Assembly (NCBI GenBank): GCA_023139225.1
Contig: JAGLNZ010000272.1
Span: 1-8,581, forward strand
Direction of reading: 5' to 3'
Source of the DNA: Desulfobacula sp.
GTDB lineage: Bacteria; Desulfobacterota; Desulfobacteria; Desulfobacterales; Desulfobacteraceae
Length of the DNA stretch: 8,581 nt
A model generated the notes under the pieces. The model made no database searches and was not told the DNA's origin. It was given only the letters and a program-made list of their open reading frames with translations. Position 1 is the first letter of the stretch; each line of letters begins with the position of its first letter. The translations under genes and the position numbers were made by a program. Shown here one piece after another: positions 1 to 5,737 of the stretch.

Positions 1-1122
1 GCTGTTGCTAATGGCAGGACGATCAGTATTATTATCGGGCTTGCAGGCCTTGGTGTAATTATTCTTTTTATATGGTTTTTCTTCCATTTTCTGGTAAACA
101 AAAAAATTCATATGGTTCTTGATGCCACTTCAAATATGAGACAGAAAGATTTTACCCATACCTATGATGTCAAAGAAGGGGATGAGATAAACCATATCCT
201 TGCCAGAATAAATATAGTTACTCAAAATTTAAGAGAAACAATAAAACAAGTCGTGGAAAATTCTGATACCATATCCGAATCTGCATCCGATCTCAGCCTG
301 ATTTCTGAAAATCTGAGCACATCCAGCACTGATGCATCGCAAAAGGCAACCACGGTTTCTGCGGCAGCAGAAGAGATGAGTATCAACAACCAGTCTATTG
401 CAACATCAATGGAACAATCAACTGATACCTTAAATGCCATTGCTTCGGCTATTGAAGAAATGAGTGCAACCGTCAGTGAGATTGCTCAGAATGTTGGCTC
501 ATCCAAAGAAATCACCCAACAGGTTGTTGAAGGGTTTAAGGTTATCAGTCAGGTCGTGGCTGAGTTGGGAGAACGGGCAAATGATGTGGACATTGTAACC
601 GATGAAATCAGATCCATAGCTGAACAGGTCAGTATGCTGGCCCTGAATGCCAAAATTGAAGCTGCAAGGGCAGGGGAAGCCGGAAAAGGGTTTGCTGTTG
701 TTGCCCAGGAAATCACCGAGCTTGCCAGTGAGACCAATGAATCAACTTTGCAGGCCGATGAAAAATTACGGTGGATTAAAGAAAAATCCAAAGAAGTGAC
801 CCAAAAAGTTGAGGGGCTTACAGCCATTGTTAAAGAGTCTGACGAGGCGATTTCAAGCATATCGGCCGCAGTGGAAGAGCAAAATGTGACCACCCGGGAG
901 ATTGCAAAAAATATCAATGATGTTTCAGCCGAAATATCTGATGTTAATAATAATGTCAATGAAGGGGCAAGTGTTGCAGCCCAGATTGCAAAAGAGATCA
1001 CAATTGTTGAAAATGGATCAAAACAGGTTCAGGAGAGCAGCAATAAGCTCAACGATAATGCAATGGCCCTTTCAACAATGGCTGAAAATTTCATGGAGCT
1101 GATGAAAAAATTTAAAGTTTAA
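1..1122 (+). CDS. methyl-accepting chemotaxis protein, C-terminal part (5' truncated by window edge)
   Basis: This is the inner-membrane chemoreceptor part that passes ligand signals to CheA/CheW. The frame is open from base 1, so the gene begins outside the window; 373 residues are visible. Residues 8-32 form a hydrophobic membrane helix ([19 protein letters not shown]). A HAMP-like linker follows to about residue 85, then a long helical hairpin rich in Ala, Ser, Glu and Gln, including AAAEEMS and [15 protein letters not shown], the usual adaptation-site style. The signalling tip is at about residues 203-240 and contains [23 protein letters not shown], a hallmark of the MCP family. The tip departs from the usual IAxQTNLLALNAAIEAA at several positions ([11 protein letters not shown]). 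The protein ends in MKKFKV, with no NWETF-type CheR/CheB tether pentapeptide. The missing N-terminus would hold the periplasmic sensor, so the ligand cannot be guessed. The assignment to the family is very secure. Confidence 0.96.
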   Translation, partial: AVANGRTISIIIGLAGLGVIILFIWFFFHFLVNKKIHMVLDATSNMRQKDFTHTYDVKEGDEINHILARINIVTQNLRETIKQVVENSDTISESASDLSLISENLSTSSTDASQKATTVSAAAEEMSINNQSIATSMEQSTDTLNAIASAIEEMSATVSEIAQNVGSSKEITQQVVEGFKVISQVVAELGERANDVDIVTDEIRSIAEQVSMLALNAKIEAARAGEAGKGFAVVAQEITELASETNESTLQADEKLRWIKEKSKEVTQKVEGLTAIVKESDEAISSISAAVEEQNVTTREIAKNINDVSAEISDVNNNVNEGASVAAQIAKEITIVENGSKQVQESSNKLNDNAMALSTMAENFMELMKKFKV

Positions 1123-1136
1123 AACTATATATTTAT

Positions 1137-1892
1137 TCACTCAGGGATGACCTGCTCCACAATTTTTTTTAAAACATTTCCTGCCTTTCCCCTGATCAAT
1201 ACATCACATACCTTATCATAGGGTGTGTCGGAAAGGTTGATGATGACAAGAAAAGCGCCTGCGTTTTTAGCGTATTCAGGCATCAAAGCTGCCGGCTGAA
1301 CAAGAAGCGTGGAGCCAACCACAATAAAGACATCACTTTTTGACGACAGCATTGCAGCTCTTTGAGTCTCTTCCACCGGCATGGCCTGGCCAAAAGAAAT
1401 AGTGTCCGGTTTAAAAAAACCTGAGCAGGAGCATTCCGGTGCTCTGTCTCCTGCATCAATCATGGCCTGGGCCTCTTCCCATGATATCAGTTTTTTACAG
1501 CTCATGCACCTGACACGCCGGGTATTGCCGTGAAGTTCAATGATGTTTTCTTTTGGAATCCCGGATTCTTCATGTAATCCATCAATGTTCTGGGTGATCA
1601 AAGTTTTTAAAAATCCAAGTTCATGTAATTTTGCAAGACTTTTATGGCCCGCGTTGGGTTTGGAAACAGACAGACTTTTTTCCATGTCAAGCCGTTGCTC
1701 CCAGTATTTTATCCTTGACTCCTTAGAAGACATGAACTCATCAAAGTATACGGGCGAAAATTTGTCCCATATGCCTCCCTGGCTCCTGTAATCGGGTATC
1801 CCGCTTTCCGTGGAGATACCGGCACCTGTAAAAACAATCAATTGTTTTGACGCTTTAATTTTTTTTGCAACTAATGTGATTTTTTCATCCAT
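1137..1892 (-). CDS. Sir2 family NAD-dependent protein deacylase
   Basis: This cytoplasmic sirtuin is expected to remove acyl groups from protein lysines using NAD+, giving nicotinamide and O-acyl-ADP-ribose. At 251 residues it is normal for a bacterial sirtuin. NAD-binding motifs are GAGISTESGIPDYR at 23-36, QNIDGLH at 101-107 and GST at 193-195. His121 in ELHGN is the expected catalytic base. Four zinc-ligand cysteines are present: Cys129 and Cys132 (CMSC), and Cys154 and Cys156 (CSC). FGQAMP at 167-172 matches the conserved FGExxP region. The CobB/SIRT5 YxxR desuccinylase signature is not clearly present; the aligned stretch reads KYWEQR at 63-68. Acyl preference is therefore open. The ATG at 1892 is preceded by AAAAGG with 8 nt spacing and lies inside the end of murJ (22 bp overlap), suggesting translational coupling. 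cobB would be the usual symbol, but I cannot establish orthology. Confidence 0.94.
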   Translation of the reverse strand: MDEKITLVAKKIKASKQLIVFTGAGISTESGIPDYRSQGGIWDKFSPVYFDEFMSSKESRIKYWEQRLDMEKSLSVSKPNAGHKSLAKLHELGFLKTLITQNIDGLHEESGIPKENIIELHGNTRRVRCMSCKKLISWEEAQAMIDAGDRAPECSCSGFFKPDTISFGQAMPVEETQRAAMLSSKSDVFIVVGSTLLVQPAALMPEYAKNAGAFLVIINLSDTPYDKVCDVLIRGKAGNVLKKIVEQVIPE

Positions 1893-3484
1893 GGGAAAAG
1901 CCTTTTATAAATATTTTCAAAGAGAATAAGAATTTCTTGTATTTTTAAAATAAATCCTGTCAAGAAAAATAAAAATAGAAATTCAATTCCGATAAGACAA
2001 GCAATAGTAAAAGAGCCTGAAAGTGTGGAGTGATCAATGAAATTTCTTAAGGCAAAAGTTGAAATATAAAGGATAGCTCCAATGATTAAGCTGATGGCGA
2101 TCATTTTAAGAAAAAAAAGATAAACCTGTTTTTTTTCTGAATTAAAACTTTTTTTATTCCAGCATTCAAACAGGACAAGCGCCTGAATAATAACAGACAG
2201 CGATAAGCCTAACGCCACTCCTTTGGAACCCATTATTTTCATGAAAAATAAAATCAGGGGAAGAGTGAATGCAACGCAAAGGCTTGTAAAAACAGCAGGG
2301 AAAATTGTGTTTTGAATGGCATAGTATCCTCTTGAAACAATATTCTGGGCTGAAAAGGCAAAGGCACCGATCATGAAAAACGGTAAAATCCCTGCAGTCA
2401 CCAAGGTCGCCTGGGCATCAAATTGGCCTCTTTGAAAGAGAATCATCACGATTTCATGGCTTAGAATTATAAAAAGAACAGAAAAGGGAATAACAAGAAA
2501 AATAAATTTTAATGTTTTGTTTAAGAGGCGGTTTAATTCCAGAATGTCTCCTTTTTGGGCCAGTTTTGCCATAAACGGATAGGATGCAACCCCGATGGCC
2601 TGCCCGAAAAGTCCCACAAGGACAAACGTCACTCTGAGGGCATAATTCATGGCAGCAATACTGCCTTCATTTAAATATGATCCGAAAAATTTTAAGAGAA
2701 TTTCCGTTGAAAATGTCATGGTAAGACCCAGCATTAAAGGAAGTGTGAGTTTAATGTATTTTATTAAGTCAGGATGGGTAAAGTTTATTATAGGGTAGTA
2801 CCTTACTCCCAGTTTTTTAGCACCGATAAGCTGGAGTCCGAAATTACCAAGGAATGCTCCTGCAAGCACTCCCCAGGCAAACCCTTCCATGCCAATGAAA
2901 GGCCCCAGGATAAGACCGCCCAGGATAATAGCCAAATTGTATATCAAAGGAGCAAGGGCAGGGATAAAAAATTTTTCATTTGCAAACTGAACAGCCATAA
3001 GTAGTCCGCCGCTGAAAAAGAAAAACTGGGCGGGAATGATAATCCGGGTCATTTTCACGGCAAGGGCAAACGTATCGGGATCTTGAATGCCCGGGGCGAA
3101 AATATGAACAAATTTTGGCGCCCATATCATCGTAACCAGAATAAAACACAAAAGAAGAAGTCCAAAACCATTCATAATAATTGAAAAGACTTTGTATCCG
3201 TCCTCCTTTCTGCTTATGGAAAGATAGTGGGCAAATATGGGGATAAAGGTGATGGAAAGAAAACCGCTTGCAACAATATGGTTAAGGATTTCAGGAAGGA
3301 TAAAGGCAATCTGATAGGCATCAACCCCAAGCTTTATACCGCCGAAATTTGCAATCGCCATTTCACGGAAAACACCGATCACACGACTGGCAAATACGGA
3401 TGCCATCATGATAATGGATGCAAACCCAACTTTTTTTAATATATTATCATTTGCCATAGTTGTAATATGGATACGGTTTATCAT
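1871..3484 (-). CDS. murJ: murein biosynthesis integral membrane protein MurJ (lipid II flippase)
   Basis: MurJ is a MOP-superfamily inner-membrane flippase that moves lipid II to the periplasmic face for peptidoglycan synthesis. The 537-residue length and roughly 14 hydrophobic helices fit the family. Diagnostic features are SRVIGVFREMAIANFG at 33-48 (E. coli SRVLGFARDAIVARIFG), VDAYQIAF at 54-61, Arg284 in NYALR (equivalent by alignment to E. coli Arg270), QAIGVASYPFMAKLA at 295-309, and the FQRGQFDA segment at 350-357. The loop equivalent to E. coli LPNLLRRIFAEGA reads LPEILNHIVASGF here, so both arginines are replaced. Two starts are possible: ATG at 3484, or Met10 at 3457, which gives the short N-terminus usual in MurJ. 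Neither has a clear Shine-Dalgarno sequence. The sirtuin gene begins within its last codons and is probably co-transcribed. Confidence 0.94.
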   Translation of the reverse strand: MINRIHITTMANDNILKKVGFASIIMMASVFASRVIGVFREMAIANFGGIKLGVDAYQIAFILPEILNHIVASGFLSITFIPIFAHYLSISRKEDGYKVFSIIMNGFGLLLLCFILVTMIWAPKFVHIFAPGIQDPDTFALAVKMTRIIIPAQFFFFSGGLLMAVQFANEKFFIPALAPLIYNLAIILGGLILGPFIGMEGFAWGVLAGAFLGNFGLQLIGAKKLGVRYYPIINFTHPDLIKYIKLTLPLMLGLTMTFSTEILLKFFGSYLNEGSIAAMNYALRVTFVLVGLFGQAIGVASYPFMAKLAQKGDILELNRLLNKTLKFIFLVIPFSVLFIILSHEIVMILFQRGQFDAQATLVTAGILPFFMIGAFAFSAQNIVSRGYYAIQNTIFPAVFTSLCVAFTLPLILFFMKIMGSKGVALGLSLSVIIQALVLFECWNKKSFNSEKKQVYLFFLKMIAISLIIGAILYISTFALRNFIDHSTLSGSFTIACLIGIEFLFLFFLTGFILKIQEILILFENIYKRLFPWMKKSH

Positions 3485-3596
3485 AAAGGAATTGCAAATA
3501 AAAGTCTTACACCGGAAAATAGTTTGACTTGGACAAAGTTTGCAGAATATATTGGGCCAGGTATTGTTTATATAATTAGAATAGGGAAAAAAGGAT
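3485..3596. other. divergent intergenic region between murJ and the small membrane protein gene
   Basis: These 112 bases separate leftward murJ from the rightward operon, so promoters for both directions should lie here. A rightward candidate is visible and listed separately. For murJ, I tried minus-strand pairings such as TTGTCC with TGTAAG (19 bp spacing), but none is convincing. A short ORF that spans the gap on the plus strand has no recognisable protein content, so I treat the region as non-coding. Confidence 0.6.
3524..3553 (+). promoter_or_regulatory. candidate sigma70-type promoter for the rightward operon
   Basis: TTGACT at 3524-3529 matches the -35 consensus at five of six bases. 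After an 18 bp spacer, TATATT at 3548-3553 matches the -10 consensus at five of six. Transcription would begin near 3560, leaving a leader of about 37 nt before the first ATG. A perfect TATAAT at 3571-3576 is an alternative -10, but it lacks a -35 partner at normal spacing. In AT-rich DNA such matches also arise by chance. Confidence 0.4.
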
Positions 3597-3875
3597 ATGA
3601 TGGCAAAACTTGGGATTTATTCCTTGCTGGCAGGTTTGTTTGTGGGTATTTTCAGCGGTATCTCTCAGTTTATGGAAAATAAAAATTTTTGGGTTGATTT
3701 AACGATCGCAAAAATTATTGGTGAGGATAATTCCGAGGCTATTGTAGGATTGATAGATGTTGTCCTTGTACAAAACTCACTGGATTTTATTATTTATGAC
3801 CTGCCTTTTTTTGGTTTTTTGCTTGGACTTTCCGGTATTTTTTTAGTTATCAGTCTTTTTGTGAAAAGTCATTAG
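3597..3875 (+). CDS. small two-helix membrane protein of unknown function
   Basis: I do not recognise this 92-residue protein. It has a hydrophobic helix at about residues 5-25 (LGIYSLLAGLFVGIFSGIS), a more polar middle of about 40 residues including NKNFWVDLTIAKIIGEDNSEA, and a second helix at about 67-89 (FFGFLLGLSGIFLVISLFV). This predicts an inner-membrane hairpin with the middle on one face. The sequence is low in complexity only within the helices, and the middle looks like real protein. Two adjacent ATGs (3597 and 3600) could start it. AGGG at 3583-3586 suits the first with 10 nt spacing, and AGGA at 3592-3595 is rather close to either. It is the first gene after the divergent promoter region and ends 6 bp before the histidine kinase ATG, so it is likely transcribed with the kinase and could be an accessory to that membrane sensor. 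That role is inference from position only. Confidence 0.75.
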   Translation: MMAKLGIYSLLAGLFVGIFSGISQFMENKNFWVDLTIAKIIGEDNSEAIVGLIDVVLVQNSLDFIIYDLPFFGFLLGLSGIFLVISLFVKSH

Positions 3876-3881
3876 ACCCTG

Positions 3882-5198
3882 ATGGGCTGTATAAATTTTG
3901 CAAAAATAACCCCGAACAAGAAAACGCTTTTATTTCCTCCCTGCATTGAAAGGACTTTTTTTTTACAGGGGCTGGCATCTAAAGTTTCATTTTTAAAAAC
4001 AGGCATTTTTATCCTCTGCTGCCTGAATCTTTTATTGCAATATTATAATTTCAGCAGGCTTACATTGATTCCAAGCCTGTTGATGCTTCCTTTGCCTATT
4101 GTACTCGTTTTATTAAAAAACCGGCGCTATGAGACGCACATTGATTTTTTTTGCGGCCTTGCCCTGTTTTTTACCGGCACGGCGGTTATCAGCATGATCA
4201 CTCATTTTCCAGGAGAATTTCTAAATTTTTTAGTCCTGGTTTTCATCATTATATCCGGGTTTGTTTTTTTTAAAATCAGGTACCTGGTTGCAGGGGTAAC
4301 CGGATTTATCCTTGTTGCAATGCATGGACTTACCCTTTTATATTTTGCTGATGTGCAGACCAATATGATTTTACACAATACCTTTTTTCTTTTTTTTATA
4401 ACCGTTATTACTATGACAGCCGGTTATATAATTGAATATCATTCCAGGATGGTTTTTCTAAAATCTGCCTTATTAAAACAGATTGTTAACGAAACTCAGA
4501 AAAAGGAAAATATACGAAATAAAGAGCTTGTCAGAATAAATAAAAGTCTTGAATTTGAGATTCTTGCCCATACTGAAGCTGAATCCCAGCTTAAGGAGAG
4601 TGAGGAAAAATACCGTAACCTTGTCATTTCACTGCCTGAGGGAATTTTTATTGTTCAGGATCAAAAAATAGTCTTTATTAATCCAAGCATGGAGAAATTA
4701 ACGGGATATGATTCTCAAGAGCTGTTAGGGTCTTCTGCTCTCATGCTTTTTATGAAGAATGATTCAAAAGATATTAAAACTGAAAAGAGCGGCCTGGATT
4801 TTTTTATTAAACAGGACGGACATAAAATATACATTGAAAAAAGTTTTGTTGAAATAGTCTATAATTCAAATCCTGCCCTGCTTTTCAGTGTCCGGGATAT
4901 CACAGAAAAAGTTAATGCAACTCTGGATAAAAATCGTCTGCAAAAGGAACTTGAAAAAGCCAAAAAAATGGAAGCTTTTGGCATCCTTGCAGGCGGGGTA
5001 GCACATGATCTAAATAATGTGTTATCAGGCCTTGTTTCCACGCCTGATCTTTTATTAATGGATCTTCCAAAAGGCAGTGATTTAATAGAGCATGTTGCAA
5101 TGATAAAAGATTCCGGTAAAAGGGCGTCTGTTATTGTTGATGAATTGTTAACAATGGCAAGGGGTTCTGCTAAAATACTGGTACCGGTTTGGGCTTAA
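3882..5198 (+). CDS. membrane PAS sensor histidine kinase, truncated: lacks most of the ATP-binding domain
   Basis: This is the N-terminal part of a hybrid histidine kinase. About six membrane helices span residues 38-183 (approximately 38-55, 60-78, 87-107, 112-130, 133-155 and 164-184) with no large periplasmic domain. A coiled-coil linker follows at 195-240, then a PAS domain at about 241-343 (ESEEKYRNLVISLPEGIFIVQD, ending in FSVRDITEK). The dimerisation/phosphoacceptor helix is KKMEAFGILAGGVAHDLNN, with His375 as the expected phosphorylation site. The frame then runs through ELLTMARG and stops at residue 438. The N-box and G1-box are missing. The G2-box appears in another frame just before the stop, showing an internal deletion plus frameshift. 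As written, the product could dimerise and sense but could not bind ATP. ATG 3882 is the only plausible start before the first helix; its Shine-Dalgarno sequence is weak. This may be better called a pseudogene. Confidence 0.85.
   Translation: MGCINFAKITPNKKTLLFPPCIERTFFLQGLASKVSFLKTGIFILCCLNLLLQYYNFSRLTLIPSLLMLPLPIVLVLLKNRRYETHIDFFCGLALFFTGTAVISMITHFPGEFLNFLVLVFIIISGFVFFKIRYLVAGVTGFILVAMHGLTLLYFADVQTNMILHNTFFLFFITVITMTAGYIIEYHSRMVFLKSALLKQIVNETQKKENIRNKELVRINKSLEFEILAHTEAESQLKESEEKYRNLVISLPEGIFIVQDQKIVFINPSMEKLTGYDSQELLGSSALMLFMKNDSKDIKTEKSGLDFFIKQDGHKIYIEKSFVEIVYNSNPALLFSVRDITEKVNATLDKNRLQKELEKAKKMEAFGILAGGVAHDLNNVLSGLVSTPDLLLMDLPKGSDLIEHVAMIKDSGKRASVIVDELLTMARGSAKILVPVWA
5150..5198 (+). other. 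deletion/frameshift junction inside the hybrid kinase
   Basis: Upstream, the kinase frame reads through LLTMARG, the end of the phosphoacceptor domain. Downstream, the frame starting at 5174 reads NTGTGLGLSIVWSAV, the G2-box and following strand of a histidine kinase ATPase domain. That second frame has a stop at 5171-5173, so it cannot extend further left. The two motifs are normally about 130 residues apart in this type of kinase and here are nearly adjacent and out of register. The breakpoint is probably between about 5161 and 5182, near TAAAATACTGGTACC. The exact ends cannot be fixed without an intact relative. Confidence 0.8.
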
Positions 5199-5737
5199 GT
5201 ATCGTTTGGAGCGCCGTGCACGACCACAAGGGCTATATCCATGTAAGCAGTCAAAACAAACAAACTCATTTTTCCCTGTATTTTCCAATATCAGAAAAGG
5301 CAGACAAGATTGCAAAATTGCCTAAAATTTATACGATAGATGATTATTCAGGGAATAATGAAAAGATTCTCGTGGTAGACGATATTGAGTCCCAGCAAAA
5401 AATTACCGCTAATGTGCTAAAACGACTGGGATATGATATAAAGGTTGTTTCAAGCGGCGAAGATGCAATCGTTTATGCAAAAGACAATAAAATTGATCTT
5501 GCTGTGCTGGATATGATCATGGAGCCCGGATTGAGCGGTCTTGAAACCTATGAACAATTATTATTGATTGATCCTGAAATTAAAGCGATAATTACCAGCG
5601 GATATGCAAAGACCAATGATGTAAAAAAAGTCCAGGCACTGGGAGCGGGTGCTTATATTAAAAAGCCCTATTTACTCCAGGAAATAGGACTTGCCATAAA
5701 AAAAGAACTATCACACAGGAAAGTCAAAGATGAATAA
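5189..5737 (+). CDS. kinase G2-box remnant plus response-regulator receiver domain
   Basis: This is the C-terminal part of the broken hybrid kinase. With the TTG at 5189 as start it has 182 residues; the frame is open from 5174. Residues 1-35 are the end of an ATPase domain (GLSIVWSAVHDHKGYIHV, then FSLYFPIS). Residues 58-172 form a complete receiver domain with the acidic pair Asp64/Asp65 (LVVDD), phosphoacceptor Asp108 (LAVLDMI), Ser137 (IITSGYA) and Lys159 (KKP). The receiver has all the residues needed for phosphorylation, so it could still work if made, with another kinase as donor. Whether it is made is unclear: TTG has no Shine-Dalgarno sequence, and translation would depend on reinitiation near the upstream stop at 5196-5198. 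There is no DNA-binding output domain. Its stop overlaps the next gene's start by 8 bp. Confidence 0.75.
   Translation: MGLSIVWSAVHDHKGYIHVSSQNKQTHFSLYFPISEKADKIAKLPKIYTIDDYSGNNEKILVVDDIESQQKITANVLKRLGYDIKVVSSGEDAIVYAKDNKIDLAVLDMIMEPGLSGLETYEQLLLIDPEIKAIITSGYAKTNDVKKVQALGAGAYIKKPYLLQEIGLAIKKELSHRKVKDE
5717..5729 (+). promoter_or_regulatory. ribosome binding site of the M48 peptidase gene
   Basis: AGGA at 5717-5720 lies 9 nt before the ATG at 5730 and within the end of the receiver-domain frame. It supports this start, which is otherwise chosen because it puts the twin-arginine motif at residues 11-17. Confidence 0.6.

Noticed and set aside
549..1001. 150-residue antisense frame across the chemoreceptor
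   Set aside because: It is the complement of a strong MCP coding region; its Ser/Ala-rich composition mirrors the helical repeat, and it has no family features.
1123..1136. Possible bidirectional terminator between the convergent chemoreceptor and sirtuin genes
   Set aside because: The gap is only 14 bases, AT-only apart from one C, and I see no stem-loop spanning it.
3467..3682. 71-residue plus-strand frame spanning the murJ start and the divergent gap
   Set aside because: It begins inside murJ on the other strand, overlaps the small membrane protein gene in another frame and has no recognisable protein pattern.
3956..3964. Run of nine T residues near the 5' end of the kinase gene, a possible phase-variation tract
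   Set aside because: The frame is correct on both sides of it, runs of this kind are common in this AT-rich window, and nothing shows length variation.
5189..5198. Programmed ribosomal frameshift joining the two kinase fragments
   Set aside because: There is no slippery heptamer at the junction, and joining the frames would still not restore the missing N-box and G1-box region.
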